DNA from: Acetivibrio saccincola
Lineage (GTDB): Bacteria; Bacillota; Clostridia; Acetivibrionales; Acetivibrionaceae
Direction: 5' to 3'
Length of the DNA stretch: 64,000 bases
Assembly (NCBI RefSeq): GCF_002844395.1
Contig: NZ_CP025197.1
Location: forward strand, 1,674,001-1,738,000
Positions 7,262-17,618 of the stretch are shown in pieces. The notes beneath the pieces were generated by a model. The model saw only the letters and a list, made by a program, of their open reading frames with translations, ran no database searches and was not told the DNA's origin. How positions within the stretch are numbered: the stretch's first letter is position 1; every line of letters begins with the position of its first letter. A program made the translations under genes and the position numbers.

Positions 7262-8620
7262 ATGTTGCTTAATTTTTTATCCCAAAAAAAGACAAAGGTT
7301 ACATTAATTATTTTTATAGTTATTGCTTCAGCATTGTTTTTTGGCGCTTTTAAATTTTTAAACAAGAAAACTTTCTATAAGGGCGTGCTTATAGAAGGTA
7401 TAGATGTTTCCGGTCTTGATATAAATGGTGCCAGGGAAGTAGTGGGAAAAAAGCTTGATAATTTTATAAGTTCAAATAGTATAAGATTAAGGTATGAAGA
7501 CAAGGTGTGGGAAATTCCTTTAGAGGATATTTCCTATAGATTTCTTTTGGAAAATACACTTATAGATGCCTATAAGCTTGGAAGGGAAGGCGGGGTTTTT
7601 GCTAGGACAGGGGAGCTTATTAACCTTATGTACTATGGCAAAAATGTCCTGGTAGATTCAACTTATTCTAAACAAGAGCTTTTAGAGATACTTTCAGATA
7701 TTAAAAACCAAATAGACAGAAAAGAAAAGAATGCCAAAGCTGAATATGAAAATGGGCGGGTAAAGCATGATAAAGAGGTTATTGGCAAGATTATGGATGT
7801 TGACAAAAATGTTGAAATGATAGAAAATAGAATATTAAGAAGGGATTTTTCAGCTATAGATTTGCAGGTTAAAGAGGTGACCCCTGAAATTCAATTAAAG
7901 GATATTTCTCACATCCAAGAGGTTATTGCTTCATTTTCTACATCTTTTAATCCTAATAATGTCAACCGGACTTATAACATCAAACTGGCTTGTGAAAGAA
8001 TAAACAACAGTCTGATTATGCCAAATCAAGTTTTTTCTATGGATAAAGCACTAGGGACCAGGACGAAAGAGAATGGCTATAAAAACGCCCCTGTAATTAT
8101 AAAAAACCAGCTTATAGAGGGAGTCGGCGGCGGGGTTTGTCAGGTTACTTCAACTTTGTATGTAGCAGTACTTAAAGCAAAATTAGGTGTGGTAGAAAGG
8201 GTAAACCACTCCATTCCCTTAGGTTATGTTGAGCCAGGTCAGGATGCCACAATTGCCGAAGGGTATATTGATTTTAAATTTAAGAATAACAAAGAATATC
8301 CGATATTATTAAATGCAGAAGTATCCGGTGGACAAATAATTATAAGGCTTATAGGAAAAAAAGAGCCTGTAAAGTATAATGTGACTTTAAAGTCTGTTAT
8401 AATCGAGAGAATAAGCCCGGGTGCAAGTGAAGTAATACATGACTGGTCACTGGCAGAAGGGGAAATGGTGGTTGAAAAGCGCCCGGTAGAGGGTTTGAGG
8501 GTTGCAGTTTATAGGGAGACATATGATGAGAAGTATAAACTTATAGAAAGGGAAAAAATATCTGAAGATTTATATAGACCTGTAAAGGGACGCATCAGGG
8601 TAGGACATATCAGAAGATAA
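7262..8620 (+). CDS. VanW family membrane-anchored cell-wall protein
   Basis: A 452-residue protein with one N-terminal membrane segment (VTLIIFIVIASALFFGAF, about residues 15-33) and the rest outside the cell. It contains YoaR-like peptidoglycan-binding repeats (about 45-220), the VanW domain (about 235-360, with FSTSFNPNNVNRTYNIKLA and EGVGGGVCQVTSTLY) and a G5-like C-terminus. The exact function of VanW proteins is not known; the architecture points to a cell-wall role rather than vancomycin resistance. A gap of 112 AT-rich bases separates it from thiI. Confidence 0.88.
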   Translation: MLLNFLSQKKTKVTLIIFIVIASALFFGAFKFLNKKTFYKGVLIEGIDVSGLDINGAREVVGKKLDNFISSNSIRLRYEDKVWEIPLEDISYRFLLENTLIDAYKLGREGGVFARTGELINLMYYGKNVLVDSTYSKQELLEILSDIKNQIDRKEKNAKAEYENGRVKHDKEVIGKIMDVDKNVEMIENRILRRDFSAIDLQVKEVTPEIQLKDISHIQEVIASFSTSFNPNNVNRTYNIKLACERINNSLIMPNQVFSMDKALGTRTKENGYKNAPVIIKNQLIEGVGGGVCQVTSTLYVAVLKAKLGVVERVNHSIPLGYVEPGQDATIAEGYIDFKFKNNKEYPILLNAEVSGGQIIIRLIGKKEPVKYNVTLKSVIIERISPGASEVIHDWSLAEGEMVVEKRPVEGLRVAVYRETYDEKYKLIEREKISEDLYRPVKGRIRVGHIRR

Positions 8621-8645
8621 ATAAATAATGGGTGAGGTTATATTT

Positions 8646-9317
8646 ATGGAAGAAGCTCTATACAACAAAAGCATCACATGTCCTGTGTGTGGTAAAAAAA
8701 TTGAAGTAACCAGGGTTAAGTCCAGAAGCTGTATTGTATCCTCCAGGGATACTGATTTTTGTGTTTATTACAAAACTGTAAATCCTATGTTTTATGATGC
8801 ATGGGTGTGTGAATTTTGTGGATATGCCGCCCAGTCTGACAGATTTGAGGAAATTTCTTCACGGGATGCAGAGAAGGTCATTAAAGAAATTAGCCCCCGG
8901 TGGAAAAAAAGAAGTTTTACAGGGGTAAGAAGTCCGGAAAAGGCACTGGAGGCTTTTAAACTTGCACTTTATAATGTCCAGACAATAGATTCAAGACCAA
9001 GTGATTTTGCTAAGATATGCTTAAGGATAGCCTGGATTTACAGGATGTTAAAAGACGAAAGGGAAAAGAAGTTTTTAGAACACGCATTGCACTTTTATTA
9101 TGAAGTATATGAAAAAGAAGAACTTCCTGTAGGCAAAATGGACGAGTTTACATGTATGTATATGATAGCAGAGCTTAACAGGCGTCTTGAAAATTATGAT
9201 GAAGCCATCAAGTGGTTTAACAGACTAATAAGCTCCCAGGAGGCAAGACAAAATAAAGTTGTTTTGGAAATGGCAAGGGAACAATATTATCTTACAAGAG
9301 AGCAAAAAGAAAGTTGA
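8646..9317 (+). CDS. DUF2225 protein with zinc-finger pairs
   Basis: A 223-residue cytoplasmic protein of the DUF2225 family, common in clostridia and spirochaetes and functionally unknown. The N-terminus holds two cysteine pairs (CPVCGKK and CEFCGYAA) likely to bind zinc; the remainder is helical and TPR-like (residues about 90-215). ATG 8646 is preferred over ATG 8628 because GGTGAGG (8631-8637) stands at the right distance. It lies 25 bases after the VanW gene and ends before a terminator, so the two probably share a transcript. Confidence 0.85.
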   Translation: MEEALYNKSITCPVCGKKIEVTRVKSRSCIVSSRDTDFCVYYKTVNPMFYDAWVCEFCGYAAQSDRFEEISSRDAEKVIKEISPRWKKRSFTGVRSPEKALEAFKLALYNVQTIDSRPSDFAKICLRIAWIYRMLKDEREKKFLEHALHFYYEVYEKEELPVGKMDEFTCMYMIAELNRRLENYDEAIKWFNRLISSQEARQNKVVLEMAREQYYLTREQKES

Positions 9318-9363
9318 CATTGGCATGAATTATTATTATTATTAATCTAGTGTTATTTTGAAG

Positions 9364-9387
9364 AAAATCCACTTTGGTGGTTTTTTT
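9364..9387 (+). terminator. Intrinsic terminator after the DUF2225 gene
   Basis: A short hairpin (ATCCAC-TTTG-GTGG) preceded by A and followed by seven T, 47 bases after the stop codon. Confidence 0.65.
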
Positions 9388-9431
9388 CTTGATGCCCTTT
9401 AAGCTTTTATTTTTACAGGAGGTTTTTTATT

Positions 9432-10667
9432 ATGTATAGTTTAAGTGAAATAAAAAAGATTGACCCTCAGGTTGCAGGGGAGATTGAAAAAGAGATTATG
9501 CGCCAGAGAAACAACATAGAACTTATAGCATCTGAGAACTTTGTAAGCTGTGCGGTTATGGAGGCAATGGGGACACCTCTTACAAATAAATATGCTGAAG
9601 GCTATCCTGGGAAAAGATATTATGGCGGCTGTGAATACGTAGATGTTATTGAGGATATAGCAATTGAAAGGGCAAAAGAGATATTCGGAGCAGAACATGC
9701 CAATGTACAGCCGCATTCAGGAGCACAGGCCAACATGGCAGTATTTTTCTCTGTTTTAAATCCGGGAGACACAATTTTAGGAATGGATCTTTCCCATGGT
9801 GGTCATTTAACCCACGGAAGTCCCGTGAATATGTCGGGTAAATATTTTAATGTGGTATCCTACGGTGTAAGTAAGGATGACTATAGAATAGATTATGAAG
9901 AAGTAAGAAAGTTAGCTTTAGAGAATAAACCAAAACTGATAGTTGCCGGGGCAAGTGCTTATCCTAGAATACTGGATTTTAAAAAGTTCAGGGAAATAGC
10001 AGATGAAGTTGGAGCATATTTGCTTGTTGATATGGCACATATTGCAGGTCTTGTTGCAGCAGGACTTCATCCTAATCCTGTACCATATGCCCACTTTGTA
10101 ACAACTACTACACATAAGACCCTTAGAGGTCCAAGGGGCGGTTTGATCCTTTGTAAAGAAGAATTTGCAAAAAAAGTTAACAAGGCAGTTTTCCCGGGAA
10201 TACAAGGTGGTCCGTTAATGCACATTATAGCAGCAAAGGCTGTTGGATTTAAAGAAGTAATGACAGATGAATTTAAAAAGTATCAGGAACAAGTAGTTAA
10301 AAATGCAAAGGCACTGGCTGATGCATTAATGGAAAAAGGCATGGATATTGTATCCGGAGGAACGGACAACCATTTAATGCTTGTAGATTTGAGGAATAAA
10401 GGCATTACAGGAAAAGACGCTCAAAACATGTTGGACGAGGTTCATATTACTGTAAATAAAAACGGAATTCCTTTTGACACCCAAAGTCCCTTTATTACAA
10501 GTGGAATCAGGCTGGGTACCCCGGCAGTTACGACAAGGGGAATGAAGGAAGAAGATATGAGGGAGATAGCAGAACTTATAAACCTTACTCTCACTGATTT
10601 TGACAACTCAAAAGAAAATATAAAAGAGAGAGTAGGAGTTTTGTGTAAAAAATATCCCCTATATTAA
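9432..10667 (+). CDS. glyA: Serine hydroxymethyltransferase
   Basis: GlyA interconverts serine and glycine with tetrahydrofolate as one-carbon carrier. The length (411 residues) and motifs are normal: [11 protein letters not shown] and [15 protein letters not shown] at the N-terminus, and the PLP lysine in [14 protein letters not shown] near residue 229. ATG 9432 follows AGGAGG. The gene stands alone between two terminators. Confidence 0.98.
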   Translation: MYSLSEIKKIDPQVAGEIEKEIMRQRNNIELIASENFVSCAVMEAMGTPLTNKYAEGYPGKRYYGGCEYVDVIEDIAIERAKEIFGAEHANVQPHSGAQANMAVFFSVLNPGDTILGMDLSHGGHLTHGSPVNMSGKYFNVVSYGVSKDDYRIDYEEVRKLALENKPKLIVAGASAYPRILDFKKFREIADEVGAYLLVDMAHIAGLVAAGLHPNPVPYAHFVTTTTHKTLRGPRGGLILCKEEFAKKVNKAVFPGIQGGPLMHIIAAKAVGFKEVMTDEFKKYQEQVVKNAKALADALMEKGMDIVSGGTDNHLMLVDLRNKGITGKDAQNMLDEVHITVNKNGIPFDTQSPFITSGIRLGTPAVTTRGMKEEDMREIAELINLTLTDFDNSKENIKERVGVLCKKYPLY

Positions 10668-10688
10668 TTTTTATATATATTACAACCC

Positions 10689-10723
10689 AAAAAAGTACCA
10701 GAATTTTTATCTGGTGCTTTTTT
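10689..10723. terminator. Bidirectional terminator between glyA and the DUF58 gene
   Basis: AAAAAAG-ACCAGA, a short loop and TCTGGT-CTTTTTT form a symmetric hairpin with A-run and T-run on opposite sides. It can serve glyA on the plus strand and the converging DUF58 gene on the minus strand. Confidence 0.75.
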
Positions 10724-10766
10724 GGTTATTTTTAGGTTTAAACTGGCAAAATTTTATCAAAAATTT

Positions 10767-11975
10767 TTATGAACAAAATACTTCTTTTATATTGTCTTCC
10801 ACACTTATTTTATAGGCAGCAACACCTAATTCGGGGAGTTCTTTTAACATTTTGGTTTTTTCTTCATCCAAAGGCTCGTTTTTGTTATTATTGGATACAT
10901 ATATTAAGCTTACATCAAATCCGGCTAAAGTTGCTTTGTATAATTCTTCAAACAATGCGCTGCTGACAGATGATGTAAAAAGAAGGATATTTGATTTTTT
11001 TAAAATATTGTTTTCAACGTACACAGAGAGCAAATCTTTAGTTTCTATATCCTGGTTAAATTTTATTTTAGCAAGGATGTCGTATATGTTTTGAAACTGA
11101 AGGATGTTTTCTGCTTTAATTTCTGTGTAGCTGTCTTTATAATAAATTAAACTTACGCTTGCCCGGCTGCCTAAAAGGTAGTATGTGAATGATACAGCAC
11201 ATTCAATAATGGTGTCTTCAATTAAAAGATTTTCCTCATCAGAATATCCGGGTTTTGTTAAATCCAGTATGATGGCAGAGTTTGCCCTGGATGTAGCGTC
11301 AAATTTTTTCACCAGTAGTTTATTCATTTTAGAAGAAAGTTTCCAGTGAATCCTTCTGATACTGTCCCCATATATATATTCCCTGATATCTGAAATGGTG
11401 TTTGTATTTTCATATAAAGACGTCGGTATTGAATGGGATTCAGAAAGAAGCATAGGTTTTAATTTCACACCGCTTAATTCCACAATACGGGGATACACTT
11501 TTATAACCTTTGGGCTCTTAGGTCTGTGAGTTAATTTGAAAATTCCCAGGTAATCCTCAAATTCTATGGATTTTATGCCTATTTCATATTCACCCCTGTA
11601 TTTAGCTACGGCTTTAAACTGGAAAGTCTTTTTTGAAAAAGGGGGCAAAGAGAGACTTTCTTTTTCAAGTTGTTTTCCTAAAAAAACATTTCCAGCAGAA
11701 AAAGTAACATTGATATAAGGGTAAAGAAAAAAATCTTCATTGTGTATAATTAAACTGTAATTGAATTCTTCGCCTTTTACAATGCTTATTTTGTCTATTT
11801 CTTCAACATAAGTAAACCTTAGAAAAGCCAAAGTGGTAAGCAGTATAGAAATTAGCGGCGTAATTACAACAGCATAAAAAAACATGTATGGGATTTTGCC
11901 GCCATAAAAGTATATAAATAATAAAGCTAATGTAAAAAGGCTAAAATATAAAATTCTATTTCTTTTCATAATCAT
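10767..11975 (-). CDS. DUF58 domain membrane-associated protein
   Basis: A 402-residue protein with two N-terminal membrane segments (about residues 7-52), an extracytoplasmic beta-rich part, and a DUF58 domain near residues 190-300 (IREYIYGDSIRRIHWKLSSKMNKLLVKKFD), followed by a von Willebrand A-like fold. DUF58 proteins are usually encoded beside MoxR ATPases and transglutaminase-like membrane proteins, as here. The start overlaps the moxR stop by 20 bases, so the two are translationally coupled. The biochemical role is unknown. Confidence 0.88.
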   Translation of the reverse strand: MIMKRNRILYFSLFTLALLFIYFYGGKIPYMFFYAVVITPLISILLTTLAFLRFTYVEEIDKISIVKGEEFNYSLIIHNEDFFLYPYINVTFSAGNVFLGKQLEKESLSLPPFSKKTFQFKAVAKYRGEYEIGIKSIEFEDYLGIFKLTHRPKSPKVIKVYPRIVELSGVKLKPMLLSESHSIPTSLYENTNTISDIREYIYGDSIRRIHWKLSSKMNKLLVKKFDATSRANSAIILDLTKPGYSDEENLLIEDTIIECAVSFTYYLLGSRASVSLIYYKDSYTEIKAENILQFQNIYDILAKIKFNQDIETKDLLSVYVENNILKKSNILLFTSSVSSALFEELYKATLAGFDVSLIYVSNNNKNEPLDEEKTKMLKELPELGVAAYKISVEDNIKEVFCS

Positions 11976-12912
11976 CCACCATTGGTACCCTTATTGATTG
12001 TAAAATGGAATCAATTATTTCTTCAGGGGTTAATTTTTTTAATTTTGCTTCTTGTTTCATAACAATTCTGTGGGACAAAACCGGTACAGCCATAAATTTT
12101 ACATCTTCAGGTATTACATAAGTTCTGTTATTATAAAGAGCCCATGCCTGTGCAGCCCTAAACAGCGCTAAAGAACCCCTGGGGCTTGCACCTAAATATA
12201 TATCCGGATGGGTTCTGGTTTCATTAACTATTTCAACAATATAATCATTTATAATTTTATCTGAATATATATTTTTTACTTTGTCTTGAATTTTAATAAT
12301 ATCTTCACTTTGAGCAACAGGTTCCAATTCATCTAAAGGATTTGTTTTTTGAAAACGGGAGAGTATATAGCTTTCCTCCCCTTTGTCAGGATATCCTATG
12401 GAAACTTTCATTAAAAACCTGTCAAGCTGTGCTTCAGGAAGAGGATATGTACCAAGATACTCTACTGGGTTTTGGGTAGCTAAAACCATAAAGGGCTTTG
12501 GCATGTCATAGGTAACCCCGTCAACGGTAACCTGCTTTTCTTCCATTACTTCCAAAAGGCTTGCCTGGGTTTTAGGTGAAGTCCTGTTAATTTCGTCTGC
12601 AAGTATTATTTGGCTCATGACACTTCCGGGATGAAATACAAACTCCCCTTTTTTTTGATTGTACATTGTAAAGCCTGTAATGTCAGAAGGAAGGACATCA
12701 GGTGTAAATTGTATCCTTTTAAATGAAGCGTTTATGGATTTTGCAATGCATGAAACTATACTGGTTTTTCCCACTCCGGGGACATCCTCTATCAGAACAT
12801 GTCCATCACATATTAATGACATAAGTATAAGTTCAATGGTCTTTCTTTTACCCACAATTACTTTTTCCACATTTGTCACAATATTATTTAATATATCAAT
12901 TGATTTTTCCAT
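11956..12912 (-). CDS. MoxR family AAA+ ATPase
   Basis: A 318-residue ATPase with Walker A (EDVPGVGKTS), Walker B (ILADEINR), sensor 1 (MVLATQNPVEYLGTYPLPEAQLDRF) and the C-terminal lid. MoxR proteins act as chaperone-like ATPases working with vWA or DUF58 partners. The start ATG is preceded by AAAGGAGG. It heads a two-gene unit with the DUF58 gene and has its own promoter candidate at 12985-13012. Confidence 0.93.
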   Translation of the reverse strand: MEKSIDILNNIVTNVEKVIVGKRKTIELILMSLICDGHVLIEDVPGVGKTSIVSCIAKSINASFKRIQFTPDVLPSDITGFTMYNQKKGEFVFHPGSVMSQIILADEINRTSPKTQASLLEVMEEKQVTVDGVTYDMPKPFMVLATQNPVEYLGTYPLPEAQLDRFLMKVSIGYPDKGEESYILSRFQKTNPLDELEPVAQSEDIIKIQDKVKNIYSDKIINDYIVEIVNETRTHPDIYLGASPRGSLALFRAAQAWALYNNRTYVIPEDVKFMAVPVLSHRIVMKQEAKLKKLTPEEIIDSILQSIRVPMVDDYEKK

Positions 12913-12984
12913 TATGGCCTCCTTTAATAAACATAAAAGATTTATTTAATAAAGAATTTTTTATAAATAAAAGTTTATAATACA

Positions 12985-13012
12985 ATTATAAAAGTATACG
13001 TAAATAAATCAA
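12985..13012 (-). promoter_or_regulatory. Promoter of the moxR-DUF58 unit
   Basis: On the minus strand TTGATT (13012-13007) and a perfect TATAAT (12990-12985) are 16 bases apart, about 70 bases before the moxR start. This suggests moxR-DUF58 is transcribed at least partly apart from the transglutaminase gene upstream. Confidence 0.5.
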
Positions 13013-13101
13013 CATAAATAACAATTTAAATATTTTTTATATGCAAAGCTATAAAATTTAAAAGTTATAATATTTAAAATTAAATTTAAAATTTGTAAAA
13101 G

Positions 13102-15909
13102 CTAAAATGTTGTGAAATAATATAATAGCTTTAATTTTTTTCGGGTTGCCTCCAAAATATGTTTGTGGAAATTATACACCAGCTCTTTTTCTTCCTCGGT
13201 TATTTCAAGGCGGCTGTATCTGGCTTTTACAAATATATTTGCAACATCGCTGAAACTGTATGGGTGAAAACATCCATAATCGTCTATTCTTTTTGCATAT
13301 TCATAGGGTGTTTCCCCGTCCATTACAGGTTTTTTAAGTATTTTAAGATGTTTCAGGTATTTTTCAAACAGTTTGATTGTACATTCCCTGGGATTTAATT
13401 TATATATTCTTCTAAGTTTTATTTTCCGTATCAGAAGGTTCAAGCCAATAGTAAGAGGAAATATTGCCAAAACGAATAATACTGTTAAAATAAGGCGTAA
13501 ATTCAGCAGTTTTTTACCTATTCCTTCATTATTGGGCAAGAGGGGATTGCCTGTACCGGTAAAATTTCCGGGTAGGTAGCCTCCGGGGTTGTAACCATAC
13601 TGCATCTGGTTATATAAATAAGGAGGAGGGGTTGAACCGGGGTTGTAATAAGAATAGTTAAAAATGGCAGTTGGCTCAAAAGGAACCCATCCAATTCCCT
13701 CAAAAAATACTTCCACCCATGCATGAGCGTCGGAATTTTTTACTTCATATAAATTCCCATCTGTAGGACTAAAGGGAAGTTTGTAGCCTTCTATATACCT
13801 GGAGGGTATGCCTATACACCTTGTGAGGATAGCCATGGCTGTTGCAAAGTAAGTACAATACCCTTCTCTTTTGTCAAAAAGAAAGTAATCTACAAAATCT
13901 CGCCCCTCCGGAACATCCCCCGGAGTTAGTGTGTAGTAGTAATATTGTGAAAGATAGGTTTCTATTGCCTTTACTTTATCAAAATTATTATTTTCATTTT
14001 CGGTTATTTCATGTGCAAGTAGGTAAACTCTTTCCGGAACGCTGTCAGGGACAAATGTATAATTGTCATAAACAAAATCAGTATAAATCAACGCAAACCT
14101 TAAGAAAAAGTATTTATCCAGTAGTTTTTCCAACTCATTGTTTGCATCTATGGCATACTGTAAAAAGAAGGTAATACCATATTTATATTCACTAAATTCT
14201 GAGAATAAATAATTCTGAAGATTTAGTGTAAATGTATGATTGTATATAATACCAGGACTACTTAAGTAACCATTATTAGAGTCTGTATTTATAAAGGAAG
14301 AAGCTATTAATAATTCCAGATGAGACATCTCCTCTGGATTAATGTATTTTAAAACCACATCATTACTTGATTTGTATCTTTCTAAATTATCCTGGTATGT
14401 AGGTTTAGTATAGTCAAAGTCTTGAGGGAAGGTATTAAGGTAATAATCCAGAAGAGTTTCTTCTATGTATAAATCGGTATTTCCTTCAAAATAATCAGAT
14501 AATTCCTTACAAATGTTTTTTGTAATATAGTCACTCATTTCTTTTAATACTTTTCTAAGTTCAGTGACGTAAAGATCAGAATGGCTTTGTCTTAACATAT
14601 TTTTAAAAACTTCTTTATCTGTATTAAAAAACAAAGTGTCTAATGTATAAGAAAAATTCTTTTCAAGGGATACAAGGTAAGTTAGCGTATCTTCTGTATC
14701 ACAAAAAATCCAGTCTTTATGTATGTTTGCATCACCAAATTCAAAAATATCTGCATTTAAAGGTGCAAAAATAGTAGGTGTTTTTATATTGTCATAAGTA
14801 ATCTTTATTTTAAGATAGGATGTAATGTCACTTAAAAGTTCAGGGCGCTGTTCATTAGAATTCGGATAAGCCATGTCAAAAAGGACATCATACATCATGG
14901 TGTAGTAATTCTTAGGGTGAGTATAATAATATCTTTGACTGGTATATCCTAATTCAGCTTCTGGATAATCCTCCATTTCAGTTTCATAAACCAAACTCCA
15001 ACTATTATCTTCATAGCGGTTTTTTGAACGGCCCCTTAAATATATTCTTTTTTCAGATTCAACTTCTAATACCTTGGTCTCGTCTAATTTTAAATTTCCG
15101 CCTAAAGAACTACCATCTCCAAATCCGATGGATGCTAAAGAAAATACCCCTATATCCTGGACATCTTCAAATTTGCCTTTGTTTCCAAATTTAAGGGTAA
15201 GATCCTCATATACTTTTTGTATTTTTCTGTCCATCCATTTCCATTCAATGGGTTTTGAACTTACTGGTATTAAATTAGTTAAAAAAATTATCAATATACA
15301 TATTGGAAGTGCAAATGCAAAAAGGCCGGAGAGTTTTACAATTTCATTTGTATTTTGTTTTGACTTTTTATAATAGATATGGAGAAAGTAATATATTAAA
15401 ACTGAAACACAAAAAGTGTAGAAAGCTATGTATGCTTTATCCGCAAAGTAATCTAATATCCACTGACCTGAAAAGAGGCCAATGCCGCTTACAGCAATCA
15501 TTAGAAAATTAAATTTTATAAATGTAAATATAAAAACAAAGATTGATAAACCGGCACATAATAAAACGGTAATAATGTAAGAATAAGGGTTGTTAAAAGG
15601 CTGAACATCTTTTATATAATCAATTAACCATGCAATTGGCTGGTAAACATAAAACAATAGGTTGTTTTTAAATAAGTAAATAAGAGCTATAACAATGAAT
15701 AAAAAAATGCAAACTAATGATATTTTAAAAACTTTTTTATTTATAGTTATAACAGACAATACTAAAAGGACAATAAGCGATATTCCTGCAATTTCATAGT
15801 GTTTATATGGAAACAGTAATGTAGTGGTAAGCGGGTAAATAAGGCTAAAACTCATTAATAATGAGAGTAACAATTTAGTTATATAATTTGTAAGTTTTAA
15901 ATCTTTCAT
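13102..15909 (-). CDS. TgpA-like membrane transglutaminase
   Basis: A 935-residue membrane protein with about seven N-terminal membrane segments (residues about 10-215), a long outer region, a transglutaminase-like core near residues 690-770, one more membrane segment near 830-850 and a cytoplasmic tail. The core shows the cysteine in REGYCTYFATAMAILTR, the histidine in SDAHAWVEVFFEG and the acidic third position in WVPFEPT. Together with the MoxR and DUF58 genes it forms the known TgpA-MoxR-DUF58 trio, thought to act on the cell envelope. The substrate is unknown. A gap of 189 bases separates it from moxR. Confidence 0.88.
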   Translation of the reverse strand: MKDLKLTNYITKLLLSLLMSFSLIYPLTTTLLFPYKHYEIAGISLIVLLVLSVITINKKVFKISLVCIFLFIVIALIYLFKNNLLFYVYQPIAWLIDYIKDVQPFNNPYSYIITVLLCAGLSIFVFIFTFIKFNFLMIAVSGIGLFSGQWILDYFADKAYIAFYTFCVSVLIYYFLHIYYKKSKQNTNEIVKLSGLFAFALPICILIIFLTNLIPVSSKPIEWKWMDRKIQKVYEDLTLKFGNKGKFEDVQDIGVFSLASIGFGDGSSLGGNLKLDETKVLEVESEKRIYLRGRSKNRYEDNSWSLVYETEMEDYPEAELGYTSQRYYYTHPKNYYTMMYDVLFDMAYPNSNEQRPELLSDITSYLKIKITYDNIKTPTIFAPLNADIFEFGDANIHKDWIFCDTEDTLTYLVSLEKNFSYTLDTLFFNTDKEVFKNMLRQSHSDLYVTELRKVLKEMSDYITKNICKELSDYFEGNTDLYIEETLLDYYLNTFPQDFDYTKPTYQDNLERYKSSNDVVLKYINPEEMSHLELLIASSFINTDSNNGYLSSPGIIYNHTFTLNLQNYLFSEFSEYKYGITFFLQYAIDANNELEKLLDKYFFLRFALIYTDFVYDNYTFVPDSVPERVYLLAHEITENENNNFDKVKAIETYLSQYYYYTLTPGDVPEGRDFVDYFLFDKREGYCTYFATAMAILTRCIGIPSRYIEGYKLPFSPTDGNLYEVKNSDAHAWVEVFFEGIGWVPFEPTAIFNYSYYNPGSTPPPYLYNQMQYGYNPGGYLPGNFTGTGNPLLPNNEGIGKKLLNLRLILTVLFVLAIFPLTIGLNLLIRKIKLRRIYKLNPRECTIKLFEKYLKHLKILKKPVMDGETPYEYAKRIDDYGCFHPYSFSDVANIFVKARYSRLEITEEEKELVYNFHKHILEATRKKLKLLYYFTTF

Positions 15910-15992
15910 TTAAAAAGAATCCCCCTTTTATAAAGAGAATACTAAAAATATTAAAATCAAAAAGTTGTGTATTTAAATTTTAATACTGTTTT

Positions 15993-16031
15993 AAAAAAAA
16001 ATTCCTTTACAAAAGAATTATAAAGGAATTT
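15993..16031 (-). terminator. Intrinsic terminator of ldh
   Basis: On the minus strand AAATTCCTTTA pairs with TAAAGGAATTT across a short loop and is followed by T residues, 48 bases after the ldh stop codon. It separates ldh from the transglutaminase gene. Confidence 0.8.
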
Positions 16032-16078
16032 AAAAATAAATCAATATTAATTGCATTATATTTCAGTAATATATTGCA

Positions 16079-17029
16079 TTATATTTCAATGGATTTAATA
16101 ACTTCTTTTAAAGTATTAGCTGATTCTAACAATTTTTTATGTTCATCATCACTAATAGGAACAGTGAGAATTCTGTCTACACCGTCCTTGTTAACAAGAG
16201 TGGGAACACTTAGGCAAACATCTGAAATCCCATATTGACCTTCGAGAAGACTAGATACGGTAAAAATGGAATTTTCATCCCTAACAATAGTTTCAACTAT
16301 TCTTTTAACTGCAAGAGCTATGGCATAGTAAGTAGCTCCTTTTCTTTCTATTATGTGATATGCTGCATTTTTCACATCTTCATATATTTGTTTTCTGGTT
16401 CTGCCTTCTTCGCATTTTTGACAATCTTGACAAAACTGTTCCATAGGTATTCCGGCTATATTAGTAAGACTCCAGGTAGCAACTTCTGTATCCCCATGTT
16501 CACCTAATATATATGCATGGACATTTCTTGTATCTATTCCCACATGATCCCCTATTAAGTATCTGAACCTTGCAGTATCTAAAACTGTTCCCGAACCAAT
16601 TACTTTGTTTTTAGGAAACCCTGACAGCTTGTACGTTACATATGTAAGTATGTCCACAGGGTTTGTTACAACTAAAAGGATTGCATCTTTGTTGTATTTT
16701 ACAATTTCAGTTATTATGCTTTTAAACACTTCTGTATTCTTTTTAACTAAATCAAGTCTGGTTTCACCTTCTTTTTGATTTGCACCCGCAGTGATAATTA
16801 TAATGTCAGAGTCAGCACAATCTTTGTAAGTTCCGCTGTATAGTTTAACAGGTCTTACAAAAGGTATTCCATGGTTCATATCCATAACTTCGCCTTCTGC
16901 TTTTTTTTCATTTATATCAATTAACACAATTTCAGAAACAAGCCCGCTTATCATTAATGTGTACGCAGTTGTTGAACCTACAAAGCCTGCTCCGATAACT
17001 GTTATTTTATTTATTACTTTACACAGCAT
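16079..17029 (-). CDS. ldh: L-lactate dehydrogenase
   Basis: Reduces pyruvate to L-lactate with NADH, a fermentative step. The Rossmann motif [17 protein letters not shown] lies at the N-terminus, the substrate-loop glutamine is in [15 protein letters not shown] (lactate rather than malate dehydrogenase), the arginine in [10 protein letters not shown] and the catalytic histidine in [12 protein letters not shown]. 316 residues is normal. ATG 17029 follows GGAGGGG; a -10 box TATAAT is at 17064-17059. The gene is monocistronic, with its own terminator. In this family the enzyme is often activated by fructose 1,6-bisphosphate. Confidence 0.95.
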   Translation of the reverse strand: MLCKVINKITVIGAGFVGSTTAYTLMISGLVSEIVLIDINEKKAEGEVMDMNHGIPFVRPVKLYSGTYKDCADSDIIIITAGANQKEGETRLDLVKKNTEVFKSIITEIVKYNKDAILLVVTNPVDILTYVTYKLSGFPKNKVIGSGTVLDTARFRYLIGDHVGIDTRNVHAYILGEHGDTEVATWSLTNIAGIPMEQFCQDCQKCEEGRTRKQIYEDVKNAAYHIIERKGATYYAIALAVKRIVETIVRDENSIFTVSSLLEGQYGISDVCLSVPTLVNKDGVDRILTVPISDDEHKKLLESANTLKEVIKSIEI

Positions 17030-17387
17030 ATTATCCCCTCCTGTTATACTGGTTGTCTATTATAATATACCTTAAAATTAAAAAAGTAAACATATATTTG
17101 AAAGAGAATTATATAAAAGAGGTTTATTTAAATTTTTCTATTTTTAAATATATAAAATATAAAAATATTATATATAATTTTCTAAGTTTTTATCGGGAAA
17201 AGTAGTATGTATTTGTTTGATTTTTAAAATTAATTGTATTATAACAGTATATAAAATATTTGGTAGTGTAAAAAAGTTATAAAAGCACAGGAATATTGAT
17301 GTTCAGCTATTTTCAAACCAATTAGCTTTTTTGTTGTACCTTGCAATATTATAATTTTTGGAGTAAAATATTTATTGCATTTGATGT
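17030..17387. other. Divergent intergenic region between ldh and tRNA-Leu
   Basis: 358 AT-rich bases without a supported gene. The ldh promoter lies at the left edge (TATAAT on the minus strand at 17064-17059). A plus-strand TATAAT near 17350 could be the -10 box of tRNA-Leu. No riboswitch or conserved RNA is recognised. Confidence 0.5.
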
Positions 17388-17474
17388 GCGAGAGTGGCGG
17401 AATCGGCAGACGCGCTAGATTCAGGATCTAGTGGCCGCAAGGTTGTGAGGGTTCAAATCCCTTCTCTCGCACCA
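17388..17474 (+). tRNA. tRNA-Leu (anticodon CAG)
   Basis: Acceptor stem GCGAGAG pairs with CTCTCGC, the D-arm is of the class II type, the anticodon stem CTAGA/TCTAG encloses loop TTCAGGA (anticodon CAG), there is a long variable arm (TGGCCGCAAGGTTGTG region) and a T-arm with GGTTCAAAT. The CCA end is encoded (ACCA at 17471-17474). Confidence 0.97.
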
Positions 17475-17618
17475 TATTTTTATTAAAAAACTTTGCGGGT
17501 TTTATCCCAGCAAAAAAGCAAGGTCTTTTTTATAGCATTCTGATAAAAAAGACAAAAAACGTGAATGTATTGGATAATAAAATAACTATCAAAAAGTTTA
17601 ATAGAGGAGACTTCAAAG

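Noticed and set aside
10767-15909. Many plus-strand open frames opposite the DUF58, MoxR and transglutaminase genes
   Set aside because: They lack ribosome-binding sites and family similarity, and lie opposite well-supported genes.
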